A DNA stretch of 45,808 nucleotides. It comes from Gymnopus androsaceus JB14. Its lineage: Eukaryota; Basidiomycota; Agaricomycetes; Agaricales; Omphalotaceae. A program made the position numbers and the translations under genes. The stretch's first letter is position 1, and every line of letters starts with the position of its first letter. Under the pieces are notes generated by a model that was not told the origin of the DNA, ran no database searches, and worked only from the letters and a program-made list of their open reading frames with translations. Positions 1 through 9,807 of this stretch are shown one piece after another. The stretch lies in NCBI GenBank assembly GCA_009733575.1, contig ML769828.1, forward strand, positions 1-45,808, read 5' to 3'.

Positions 1-960
1 ATTGAGATAGAATGTGAAGATCGGTCTCGCGAGATGCCACAGCCGAGATGAAACGTTGTTCACCATTGTTGTGATTTCGAATAGCGAGGTGAGTTGGTCA
101 ATGACAGAGTCCGATTCTTTCACGGAGGAGGAGGCAATGAGCATGTCGTCGACGCTGGTCGTAATGTAAGTGCGTTCTCCATCCATTTCTCGGATGTATA
201 CGCTCCAGTCTGACTCGAGCCGTTTGAAACCGATTGACTCAAGTCTCGAGTTGAGTTCTCGATACCATTGTCTGCCCGACTGCTTCAACCCGTAAAGTCC
301 TTTTCGTAGTCTCCAATAACCAGATCCGGCGATATGGGGTTTCCTCATATAGATTTCTTCGTCGAGGGGACCAGTTTAGGTATGCGGTTTTGATATCGAT
401 TTGTCGTAGTTCCATATTATGTTCGGCGGCGAGGGCAAGGATAGTTCGCATAGATTCCCAGCGAGCGACGGGGGCAAACGTGTATGTGAAATCTTGCCCA
501 GGAATTTGTGTGAACCCTTTTGCAACGAGTCTGGCTTTGAAGCGCGCGATGAGGCCTTCCTTATCGCGTTTGATGTGCAAGACCCATTTCGAGCCAACAG
601 CTTTCCTCCCCTTGGGGTATCTCGTCGACTTCTTCATAAACACCCTTTTCCTTCAACGATTCGAGTTCCTCGTAGATCGCGGCGAGCCAGTATGTCCAGT
701 AAACTGACGACTGTGCTTCTTGTACGGTGGAAGGGTCTTTGGCTTCGGGATCATCAATGGGATGGGTGAGAGCGGCATTGGCTACCTCTGTTCGTATGAA
801 GCTTTGGGCAATCGAAGGGAAATCCTGCTCTTCGCATTCGAGTTCAAGTTCTGAGTCGGCGGTGAGGACGTTAATTAGTGGGTCCTCTTCTGTGTTCCCC
901 CCTCGTCCGTTATACCGACGAAGTTTACCACGTAACGAGCAGGTAAACGTTTTGTACGAG
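1..960 (-). pseudogene. copia reverse transcriptase, partial and frameshifted
   Basis: The open piece at 239-643 starts with the RVT_2 signature (KAVGSKWVLHIKRD, ARLVAKGFTQ, PVARWESMR, IDIKTAYLN) characteristic of copia reverse transcriptases. An extra base near 375 ends the frame after AYLN. The following RT sequence can be read in another frame as far as position 1 and includes the catalytic segment around SVDDML near 140-155, where YVDD is canonical. Upstream, the linker between integrase and RT (about 610-960) is open in two frames with shifts near 897-902 and 610. Confidence 0.85.
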
Positions 961-1184
961 CCCCACGTCTAGGAACGATCGGAGGGGCCATTTCCACATC
1001 CTCGTTATCGATGTCACTGCAGTCGCAGGTTTATTTAAAAATCCAATCATATTAAAGGATTGTCACTTACACATCCATGTTACCACCGTGTGGAGCGTTC
1101 GATGTGTTTTCATCGCCAGTTAGCGGGTTTCTACGGGTATGTAGGTTTAGTTTGGTATGATTTATTGTCAAACGGAGTAATTAC

Positions 1185-2165
1185 TCACGTTTCATCGTCT
1201 AGTTCAGACGGGTCAGGGTGTGTAAAATGCTCGCCACCTCGTTCAGCGTTGTCTAAACGGTGGTCGACGTCTACAGGGAGGTCATCCCACAGTAGTTCTG
1301 AAGGAGGTAATGAGGGAAGTGAGACGGGGAACCCGTGGAACACGACGTCGCGGCGGGTGAGGACTGAGCGTGACTTTGGGAAATAGATGAGGTACCCCTT
1401 TGAGTCCTTTGCGTATCCAAGAAAACGACCTTCTTCTCCACGCTCGTGGATCTTAGGTTGTTTCTCCGCATTTGGCTTCCTTGCAGTGACAAGCGCACCA
1501 AAAGGACGTAAGTGGGAGAGGTCCGCGCGACGTTGAGTGATACATTCGAAAGGAGTTTTGGTCTTGTCGGAAATGGCTGAGTGAGGGACACGATTCTTTA
1601 CGTGGACTCCAGAAAGGGCTGCGAACGGCCAAAACCAGTATGCGAGATTACCATCGACTAACATAGCACGAATCATGTGCTCGATAGTTTGGATTGTCCG
1701 CTCAGCGACGCCATTCTGTTCGTGTGCGCCAGGCACAGGTCTCTCGTAGGAAATACCGACTTTCTTGCAGTAAGATTCGAAAGCACCGGACACCAGTTCA
1801 GGTGCGTTGTCGACACGAAGGAAAACGACGGGGTATCCGAGGTAACGTTCCGCTGCCAGGCGGAACTCGTCAAAGCAAGTAATTGCTTCATCTCTGGTCT
1901 TCAAGAAGAAGATCCAGATGTAGCGGGAATAATCATCTATAAAGATGATGAAATAGCGAAAATTACCATAGCCGAGTGGTAGACGGCCGCAAATATCAGA
2001 GTGTATGCGAAAAAGAGGGCGGTCAGCGCGTGTATTTGACCGTTTGGGAAAAGGGAGGCGTTTAATGTTTGCGAGCGCACAGATACGGCAGTTCTTGACC
2101 TCGACCGTGTCTATGGGTAGGCCTGTAGTTGCTCGCGAGAGGCCTTTAACGTCCAAGTGCCCCAT
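1185..2165 (-). pseudogene. copia integrase core
   Basis: This is the integrase of the element, in phase with the upstream protease ORF apart from the stop near 2190. An HHCC-type zinc-binding start is visible (YHRLMGH ... CRIC). It is followed by the rve catalytic core with its three acidic positions: HSDICG (first D), VDNAPE (second D) and NGVAERT (E). The C-terminal region has the FLGYA and RDVVF motifs usual in copia integrases. The ORF ends in ACG-TGA exactly where a possible 58-nt intron would begin (see the findings). An integrase joins reverse-transcribed cDNA to host DNA; this copy is not part of an intact polyprotein. Confidence 0.9.
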
Positions 2166-2189
2166 TAGACGGTGGTAAAACCCAACCGT

Positions 2190-3362
2190 TTATTCTTTTG
2201 CGGACTCCGTACCGGGATTGAATAATCTCGTGATGTCCGGAACCATGGACGCGATGACCGAGGCTTCTGATTGCGGGGATGACGAGGAGTTCCTCGGATC
2301 GGAGTTCGGGGATTTGACAGGCGTTACGTCCATCTTGTAAAGATCTCGTACGATGGACCCAATCGCGAAACACGTGTTATGCTTGTTGAGGTATGTGATC
2401 TTTCCGTTCCCTGTCCTCGTACTAACACCCTTCTGGTCGAGTCTGGAGCCGGATATCAGGTTGCAACGCGCAGAGGGAATGTGTAACACGTTGGAGAGGG
2501 AGAAATTTCGGTACGAGTTCCCAATCTTCGACTGTAATATTATCGTTCCTTTTCCGACAGCGACCGCCGAGAGCTTGGAACCGAATCCGTGGACCTTCAG
2601 GGGTTCGTCCAGTAGGATGTAGTCGTGGAAATACCTTTGGTCCCGGAAGATGTGGCGTGTCGCTCCAGTATCATGGTTGATTGTGTTCTCCTGTGGTTCG
2701 TTTAGGTTTAGAGCGCTAGCATTTACCGTGATCTTTTGTGACGAATCCACAGGTTCAACTTCTTCCATAAAACCGTCCGTCAAGAACGCAAATGCACCGT
2801 CGATTCTGTTCAAGAGGCTGTTCGACTCTTCATCTGAAACTTGGCCGTAGTTGGCTAATGCAGCGTCTCGACTCGGGTCTCCAGCTTCATCCTCTGGTTC
2901 GGCCATCTTCGCACTTGCACCTACTTTCTTCAACATTTCCTTTCTTCGATCTGCTGCCCTCGTATCTGGGGAGAGGTGGATTCTCCTCGATCCCTTGTAC
3001 CATTCGGGATACTTTCCTGCGCTTCCGCCGTTGTAAGCAAAACACTCGTCTATCGTGTGTCCCACTGGGTAACCGCAAAATTCGTTACCACAAATCTTCT
3101 TCTTTTCATTCGCTCCCGGGTACGGTTTCGCTTTGCGATCCGTCCTTCGGGCTTGGTGTTGTTGTCGACTTGACGAAGGAGAGGAGTTAGCCGAGTAGGC
3201 ACCGGGTAAAGGATTGTCGGTATGTTTTCCTCTCTTTCCAGCGAGGATCGCGTTGACTGAAATTGTCGATGCAGATATCCCTTTGTGGATTTCCTCTTCA
3301 CGAAGACGTTGCACGACCTGCCTTGAACTATAAGGCGTACCTGCTGCTTCGGCCTCTTTCAT
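2190..3362 (-). pseudogene. copia zinc knuckle, aspartic protease and pre-integrase region
   Basis: An open frame of 390 codons. Its N-terminal part continues Gag. Around residues 90-115 a Cys/His cluster (CGNEFCGYPVGHTIDEC) looks like a variant zinc knuckle. At about residues 230-236 HDTGATRHI is the DTGA aspartic protease motif. The C-terminal part (LSNVLHIPSARCNLIS) is the conserved segment leading to the GAG-pre-integrase domain. The frame ends at a TAA near 2190 that lies in the same frame as the integrase ORF 24 bases further on, so a single nonsense codon separates the two. Confidence 0.85.
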
Positions 3363-3996
3363 CTTCTCGCGAAGGTGATCTCGACAATAGCGCCAGTCTT
3401 CGTCGCTAGGTGCTTCGCAAATTCGCGGTCAGGCATTAGAAGAGGGTCCGCATCTCGGAGTCGACTATAGAGTTGAATCATGGTGGTTAACCATGATGCA
3501 GGGTCGTCAGCGTCTCTGCAGGAGTTGCCGATGATTTGTTGTTTAAGGGATATGGCAGCTAGGGAGTTTGTTGGTTCGTATTCGTTCTTCAAAGCGAACC
3601 ATGCTGAATGAGCTGATTTGCAGTTGTCCACAACGTAAAGTTTCTGAGTTGGGACGGCTTTGACGATAACGGCGAGAGCTTTCTTGTCGCCATCGAGCCA
3701 CGTCTTGGCTGCTGCTTTGGCTAATGCAACTGCCACTTCGTTACCGCGAGTTTTCCCTTTTACCCAAGTACCTTCTACAAGAACATCGACTTCCGTGCTT
3801 GTCTCGAGAGCGGGAATTACTGGTGGCTTGTAGTCCGGCCCATCTATATATTTCCAGTAGTCCGCGGCATCGAGTTCAAGCTCGGATTTCCTACGGAATT
3901 CATTGTAGTTGTTGGAACCATCCTCGTTTTCTTTTATAGGGGTAAGCGAGATTTGCTCCAGTTTCCCTTCTCGGAATCATCTGTGATTTCGGTCAT
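3359..3996 (-). pseudogene. copia gag region, frameshifted
   Basis: A Gag-like reading frame begins with ATG at 3996, shortly after the primer-binding site. It is soon thrown out of frame near 3970. The main open stretch (about 3960-3410) contains hydrophilic Gag-like sequence, including the segment around ENEYEPTNSLAAISLKQQ typical of the copia UBN2/gag-polypeptide fold. A second shift near 3410 moves the ending into the frame that carries on as the protease ORF. The N-terminus before the first shift is only a few codons. The call rests on position and on continuity with the zinc knuckle and protease downstream. Confidence 0.75.
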
Positions 3997-4109
3997 AGTT
4001 GATGAGGGGAGTTTAGACGAGTCGTATCTTTGTAATGTTTACTAGGTTTGGAATGTCTGATGAGCTCGATATACGATATGTGTGTGTGTGTGCAGAATTT
4101 CAGAGCACG

Positions 4110-4121
4110 GGGCCCATAACC
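4110..4121 (-). other. Primer-binding site, half-tRNA initiator-Met type
   Basis: The plus strand reads GGGCCCATAACC, directly next to the LTR boundary at 4122. This resembles the anticodon stem-loop of initiator tRNA-Met (CAT anticodon flanked by CC and AA), not a tRNA 3' end. Drosophila copia is known to prime from an internal fragment of initiator tRNA-Met, and the sequence fits that mode. The tRNA match is from knowledge of the tRNA and was not aligned. Confidence 0.7.
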
Positions 4122-4331
4122 TGTTAACGGTAGTGTGATTCAACGAGGTTTATTTAGATTAACTGGTTCGGAGCAACGAGTGATTAGTTATACAAGGATT
4201 TAAGTTCAAAGGGTATCGTACCTGGTTCGGAGCAACGAGTGATAAAGGGGTCGTTGCTCCGACCCAGGTTTAGTAAGTAACTGCTCGATCGAACTACGTC
4301 GGCATGGGCGCTTGGGCACCATCCGTTAACA
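4122..4331 (-). repeat. 5' LTR of the copia element (210 bp)
   Basis: The segment begins TGTTAACGG and ends CCGTTAACA, a perfect 9-bp terminal inverted repeat with the TG...CA ends expected of an LTR. The primer-binding site abuts its inner end. Inside are two direct copies of a 22-bp motif beginning CTGGTTCGGAGC (4163-4184 and 4222-4243). A near-perfect hairpin (4221-4238 with 4251-4268, 17 of 18 pairs) is also present. At 210 bp it is within the usual short range of copia LTRs. The second LTR would lie left of the window. Confidence 0.85.
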
Positions 4332-4565
4332 GCAGCCATAGAACTATGAACTGCTATGAATTGCTATGGGTAGCTATGAGTTACTATGGACTTCACAAAT
4401 TATATTGCCTGTTGACAGATGTCATGCTCTATAGCAATCCATAGCAGCCCATAGCAGCTCATAGCTCTGGATAGATGGGGACCTTGCTATGGGTGCTATG
4501 AGTGCTATGAGTGCTGGATAGCACTATCCAGTGCTATCCAGTTCACCCAGGTTTTGCTGATGTCC
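4332..4565. repeat. Iterated GCTATG/CATAGC hairpin-forming repeat tract
   Basis: Blocks of the word GCTATG alternate with blocks of its complement CATAGC: forward about 4336-4385, reverse about 4425-4470, forward about 4485-4515, then CTGGATAG against CTATCCAG at 4514-4545. The tract can fold on itself several times. It ends in the flank CACCCAGGTTTTGCTGATG, which recurs at 5684-5703. The arrangement looks like the terminal or subterminal array of a DNA transposon; the superfamily is not established. The copia element abuts its left edge and may have split it. Confidence 0.6.
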
Positions 4566-5500
4566 ATGGCTCGATCAATATGTTCCAAATTACCTTTCTT
4601 TGGTGTGTGAATGGGAGATTGCGAGTGAGAGAAATCTGGATCAGCACAAGTTATCCAAGATTGACTAACATGTGTGAAATTCGCAGATTGAGTCGAGCCA
4701 GATGAAGCAACTGCATGAGAGAGACTAGGCTCCAATGCAGTACAACAAGTTTCTGATTCAGAAAAGTCTACAGTGGCCGGAGATGCTGAGACCATATCAG
4801 CGGAATAATTGCTGGTCTGGGATGTAGGAGTAATCGGACTTGGAAGAAGAAAAGAAGGTAGCAAGGTGTTTGAGGTCATAAGAGGTGTCCTAGGAATGTA
4901 TTTGGATGCATTAGAGGGTATCAAAGGAATTGTCGGGATGGCCAGCAGCAAGTTTTTCTAGATAGCTGGGCCTCGTTTTTGCGGCTGTTGCATTGATTTA
5001 ATTTGATTCTCCCAGACAACAGAATTGGGCTGAAAGGCTAATGGAGGTACATCATTATTATTAGGGATTAAAATAAGATATCTACAGCACTATGCACCTT
5101 GGTATCCTGTAGAAGGATTTGACAAGTCACAATATTGCTTGAGGTGCTATCTGTGACGCTTTCTCGTGGTCAAATTGTTCCATCGTTGCTTATAGTATGA
5201 GAGTATGATCGAAGTTATATTGAATCAGCACAATATATATATATATCTATACACATCATAGAGGATAGCGAGAAGCAGCAGAAGCGGAAGCAAACTTGGG
5301 CGTCAAAGGCATCACATGCGTTTCTTTACATAAGCCCAGCAGTTCCCAACGACCCCGTGGGAACTAGCAGCCAGACGGATCATTGGTGTATATTCGAGTC
5401 TGCCTAGGGGAGACTAGTATAATACCCTGTACTACCATTATTTATCAATACAATGATTTCCAAGTTGTCTCATACTCTTGCTCACACTCAGCATCTTGAA
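4566..5500. other. Non-coding transposon-like DNA, possible solo LTR near 5220-5500
   Basis: No convincing gene. A 148-codon minus-strand frame at 4505-4951 runs into the repeat tract and shows a low-complexity Ser/Thr/Pro composition with no domain I recognise. From about 5220 to 5500 the DNA has an LTR-like layout: an (AT)n stretch, then a promoter-like segment, then CTTGCTCACACTCAGC near the end. No target duplication or paired LTR was found, so a solo LTR is only a guess. Confidence 0.3.
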
Positions 5501-5519
5501 TTCATCAAATAATATGGAA

Positions 5520-5710
5520 TAGAACTCTGAATGCTCCAGTTTTCAAGTTTTGTATAGAATGCCATCATTTTATATGAAACTGGAGCATTCCCCAGCAATC
5601 CACAGAAGTCCCCAGCAACCACAGTTCTGTACAGAGGGGTACCTTGCTGTGGGTTCTGTACAGAGCTGTACAGCTCTGTACAGAACACCCAGGTTTCGCT
5701 GATGGAATTG
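5520..5710. repeat. Second repeat tract with a 32-bp perfect palindrome of CTGTACAG units
   Basis: Positions 5654-5685 are a perfect palindrome made of three CTGTACAG words. It is bounded by ACCTTGCTGTGGGT on the left and CACCCAGGTTTCGCTGATG on the right. The same two flanks bound the GCTATG tract at 4480-4565. An inverted pair around GCTCCAGTTTTC (about 5532 against about 5578) lies upstream. It is likely an end or internal array of a DNA transposon related to the first tract. Confidence 0.6.
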
Positions 5711-5990
5711 TAATTGATGTAAATTTATTGTCAACCCAGCTTCCACGGTGTACTTAAGTAAGATAATCTATTTAATCTATCCAATACAGTAATATTCCTC
5801 TACAGCACTTATATGGTATAATGCCTTCATCCCAGTTCCACCGTCCGCTAACATCCATGTTGTTTATTAAATCGAATCTTACCTTGTCTTTCTTTCCCGT
5901 GGACAAGATCAAATCTTCTCGGCCTCCACAGAATACACAAAGGATTTCAATGATTAAGGGTAAAAGCGCCCACACCCAACGCAACGCCAT

Positions 5991-7668
5991 CTAAAATTCG
6001 TACATCACGAGGAAAGATGGTCGGATAGCATCGTTGGTGTATACAACCAGCTCATCGTAATTCAAGCTTCCACCCTTTTCTGCAAGTACCTGTAAAGATT
6101 TGACTTAGTTTTCAAAAGGTCTAAGCGCACGGGCAAAGCCAGAACATACCGAATCGTAGCCCTGAGGAGGTGCAGTGAGAGTCACATTGTCCTGTGTAAG
6201 CTTACATCCTTTCCCAACTACGACCTTGTTCAACAGGACCGCTTTGAGCGAGGAGCGACAATCGTTACGTGAGTAGTCATTTGACCTATTCGAAGCATTT
6301 TAGAATTTGAGGGGAAGTGAATTCGAGAAGCATTACTTGGATGATGTTGACGTTGTATAAATTCCTTTACCAAACCTAGATTCCTAGTAAGTAACCAAAC
6401 GCCAAGATGTTAGAAAATGAACCATACCTTCCCCACCCGGTCTTTTTCCCAAAGAGACTCAATTCAAACGATGTCTTTACAATGCAACATAGCGAGCAGG
6501 TTTGCGAACCACAAAACTGCGTCTGCCCCTTGTCGCCGAAATGACACTCGCGCCCCGTACCGTGCCATCGTCGTTTTTCGTTTCCTGCACTCCGCCCAGC
6601 GGGTATGAATTGCCCTCGTGCTTCAACGGCATCTTTGTATGTATTGTACGCTGCGAGAGATGATTGCGGAGAGACTATCTTGTATACATGCTTTACTGAA
6701 GGGCATTTCGTTCCAGGATGCCGCCAGGAGGTCTTGAATTGATCAGAAACTAACAGACATAGTTAGGGAGGGAAGAGGTCAAGCAGTTCTTTCACAACTT
6801 ACCGTTTTTGAAAGTAACATGACCTGCAGGTACTTCCAATATCATTGGCCCCTTGATTTCTGCATTGCCTGCGCATGCCTTGCTGCAAAAGTGTGAACTG
6901 GTCTGTTTGGCGTTTAGTAGACACATGAGGCACAGCGTCTCTCCGAGCCTGTGATAGCATAGAAATCAGTTCAAGTAGTGTAATTTGGACTCAACCTACG
7001 TCTTATGGGATAGCGAACAATAGTCTCCACAGGTCCCGTCTTTATTAACATGAGCTGGCTTTGAACATCCAGGAGCCCGACAAGTGCCTGGTGCTTTGAC
7101 TTAGCCTTCGACAGAATCTATCGGCGCAACTTTAGATTTACCGTTTGGGTTTGCGCCAGTATGTGTGTTCGAGCTTGCATTCTTGGCACAAGCTTTACTG
7201 CAGAAAGCGTGTCCCGGGAACTTGGGTCGATTGTGGCAAAACTACGAAATCGGAAATTAGCCAACAGACATACAGGCATGGACAAAAGGTATACATCACA
7301 AGTTCCGGAGGCTAAGGAGTTGCTATTATGGTGTCCATTAGATGTGCTTTGGCTTCCGTTCCCTTTTGCATTCCAAGCACAGCTCTTGGAGCAATACGGA
7401 TGGGTTTTAACGCCATCGAAGTACTGGGGCTTCATCTGACAGTACTAAATTCCATGCCAACATCAGTACGTATCTAGAAAATCGTAAATCATGGAGAGAT
7501 TACCCCGCACTGTAAAGAGGAACCACTTAAGCTGGTCGGAAAAGTACCCCATGGGGCTCCTGGTCCTGTTGTCTGACCATTAGCATTGGCTAATCCAGGG
7601 TACTGTATAGCTCTGGTAGACGGTAGCATGAAGAGCCCTGATTGGGTGGGAGATGGAAAAGCAGCCAT
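5991..7668 (-). CDS. PARP-like ADP-ribosyltransferase with N-terminal Cys-rich modules (copy 1)
   Basis: Nine exons (7668-7504, 7444-7295, 7241-7142, 7093-7000, 6948-6803, 6749-6428, 6375-6337, 6285-6150, 6089-5991) join into 416 codons without a stop. Four small modules of the form C-x2/4-C...C-x3-C/H (for example CGYC...CSKSC, CDFC...CSKAC, CLMC...CSKAC) fill the first half and probably bind zinc. The second half is a PARP-type catalytic fold. WHGTGREC carries the NAD-binding His, GKGIYTTSTSSKSNDYS the Tyr, and NYDELVVYTNDAIRP the Glu of an H-Y-E triad, which is compatible with ADP-ribose transfer. The upstream 3' acceptor of intron 1 (TTTAG) was chosen because it completes the first CxxC. 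Head-to-head with copy 2. Target unknown; no signal peptide or TM segment seen. Confidence 0.85.
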
Positions 7669-7879
7669 GATGCTGAACTATGCCTGATAGCTCGGATGAG
7701 GTTGGGAAGTGAACAGAAAGTCGGTTGGAGTGCAAAGTCGAGTGTGGGGTTGATATTTAAATCTGAGCAAAGAACTACATCAGAACCTAAATGCAAAGAT
7801 CAATGTTCGTGTTTTATTCGGAACACAGAAAGGACATAGAGGGTGATGACTACTCTGATAGATTAGTAGTAGTCATCTA

Positions 7880-8890
7880 CAGTAGGTGGGAAGCCCAAGC
7901 TTCATTTTTCGATTTTTCATTTCCATTGTCCGATGACATAGCCACTTTCAGCTAGTCATCCGGCCCCGCGATCGTCACATCCAGCGCCTACCCGACTCCC
8001 AGGATCACTGCCTGTGCCACGCTCAGCAGTTCTGATCTTACGTGTTGATGTTGAATGTCATTTTTTGAGTAAGAATATGACAGATTCAACTGTACTAGAG
8101 CCAGTTTATTGGGAATATTCAAAAACCTGGTCCAGTTGCTGTGGCTTCGAGGGGAAAGGTACGGTGCACCCGCGAGTGAGTTATTTTCAAGTGTCTGCGA
8201 TGCATCAAGTTCAGATCCGCAGAATTCTAGGCTGCTTATGGAAACGAGACGACACATCTAGGAAGCAGTACGAGGAGAATATTGTTACTGGAGCAACCAC
8301 ATCAACAAACCTTAGGTTAAGTACTAATGTAACAAAATATTGAATGCTATTGAATGTGGATTTCAATAGTTCGGTCTTAGCTTCACTCCTAAAACTCTTG
8401 TCTGAGCAAGCGGAATCCGTTTCATGTATCAGCTATAATGCGGTTGCGACATTTGTCCTCAACCAAATCGGAGATAGTCAAAGAGGAAGGCGAAAGTTGG
8501 GAGATATAAAATTTGAAGAATGAATATTTGATCTTAGTTGCTTTCTGCACAATTTTACCCTTTAGATTAACGCACCACATCATACAACGAGTTCAAAGAC
8601 TAAGTACTCATTCTCATGGTGGCATAAAGCTCTGCCCCGCCAACTTCCTTGGATGAAAGTGGTGTGATTGTACAGCAATAAGGTATTCACCATGCATAAT
8701 GCATAATCAGGAACCTCGGGATTCTCCAAACTCCTTCATCACTAGCCGTGGCACAAGTTGGGCACCAGCAGCATCTATTTTTAGGAGTGGGGTAGGCGAC
8801 GGCAATCGCGGAGGGCAGGAAGTGAGTATGAGAAAAGCAGACAATGAATAGCTGAAAGTGGCTATGTCATCGGAAAAATGAAGCCTACCG
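7880..8890. mobile_element. Non-autonomous TIR element, Tc1/mariner-like ends
   Basis: The 1011-bp segment has inverted ends: CAGTAGG at the left, and CGGTAGG when the right end is reverse-complemented. Both are flanked by TA (7878-7879 and 8891-8892). The inverted repeats extend about 100-120 bp with indels and include an almost identical run around GATGACATAGCCACTTTC (near 7935 and 8870). TA target duplication and CAGT-like ends fit Tc1/mariner-type elements. The only interior frames (8014-8343 plus, 7988-8257 minus) show no transposase motif, so the element is probably non-autonomous. It occupies the spacer between the two PARP-like genes. Confidence 0.6.
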
Positions 8891-8892
8891 TA

Positions 8893-9807
8893 CTACCCTC
8901 AAAGCTGCTGGTGTTCCTCTCACTCCGCGGGAACAATCAAATCAAGGCCATAATTAGTAATGGAAAATGTTTTGTAGAAAATAAATTATTTTAAGTGATT
9001 TTTCATCTGATAAAGCACTTATATTTCCCCTGAAAAACCAGTGATAAAAGACCATCAACTGCCCTTGAAAGCAAGGTTATGCTCATAAAAGATGAACTAT
9101 TATGGTAGCAACAAGACACTTCACAAAAAAAGACCTTTGGCAAGTCGCCAAGGTCACTGTAATAGTTCATCTCTTATGAGTGCAAAATTCATTCCCGCGG
9201 AGTGTCTGGTTATAGCCATTTTGTTTGGAGATATTTTCAAGAGGAACGCTATCAATAATGGCTTGATTTGTGTCGAATGTCCAGAGTTGGTTCAGGAGCT
9301 GGCTAGAATCGAGAGTAAGATGTGAATTTCGAAAGGGATTAGCCCAGGGAATAACTATTTTATCGCTCTTAGCCCAAGCTGGAGGTGCATTTTGTCTGCG
9401 TCTCGGTCGGATATCAATCTGGCACTGATGTTCGAGTCTGTCGATATGCCATTCAAATTGATGTCTACCTATTGAATTGAACTGAATTGAAACTAAATTG
9501 CAGGGTGGACATCAATTTTGGCCGTCACTGTATAATGGACATTGACGAATTCATCTTAATCACCCTGATAATCGCCTTCACAAAAGATCTGCACGGATGC
9601 TTTCTCTGCATGCTGTAATCTTCTGACCCCAAATATGCCCAAGGTAGCCTTCCTCTGCTTCCGACACGGTGATATTCACGCCGTTTCCAGGTGTTTGATC
9701 TATGCTCAGATTTAAATAACTTATCAACTACACTCGACTTCGCACTCCAACCGATTATTTGTTAACTTTCCCAACCTCATCCAGGCTATCAGGCATAGTT
9801 CAATGTC
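8893..9807. other. Spacer and copy-2 promoter, with small inverted repeats
   Basis: No gene supported. It holds the 99-bp nested hairpin at 9082-9180 and a weaker inverted pair near 9447 and 9505 (arms TTGATGTCTACC-like). From about 9690 to 9807 the sequence matches, inverted, the promoter of copy 1 (7669-7780). Both share GCTCAGATTTAAAT, about 100 bp before the ATG, followed by a pyrimidine-rich stretch. The duplicated unit therefore includes the promoter. Confidence 0.5.
9082..9180. repeat. 99-bp nested hairpin
   Basis: The outer arms CTCATAAAAGATGAACTATT (9082) and AATAGTTCATCTCTTATGAG (9161-9180) are inverted with one mismatch. At the centre a second stem, GACCTTTGGC against GCCAAGGTC, spans about 9132-9155. 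It resembles a very small foldback element; no target duplication was recognised. Confidence 0.6.

Larger units (their letters stand above)
1..4331 (-). mobile_element. Degenerate Ty1/copia LTR retrotransposon, truncated by window edge
   Basis: Reading right to left the order is 5' LTR, primer-binding site, gag, zinc knuckle and protease, integrase, reverse transcriptase. Protease before integrase before RT is the Ty1/copia order. The RT runs off the left edge, so the RNase H part and the 3' LTR are not visible. The frame is broken near 3970, 3410, 2190 (in-frame stop), 897-902 (run of six G on the coding strand), 610 and 375, so the copy cannot make a full polyprotein as written. It sits against a GCTATG-type repeat tract on its right. 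The target duplication cannot be checked because the other end is missing. Confidence 0.93.

Noticed and set aside
4505..4951. 148-codon minus-strand ORF next to the GCTATG tract, considered as a transposon protein
   Set aside because: Low-complexity Ser/Thr/Pro content, no transposase motif, and its end is encoded by the repeat itself.
5772..5990. 72-codon frame starting directly after the PARP-like copy-1 stop
   Set aside because: It is the 3' flank; copy 2 has no matching open frame after its stop.
7988..8343. Opposing frames inside the TIR element, tested as transposase remnants
   Set aside because: No DDE/D motif or helix-turn-helix pattern on either strand.
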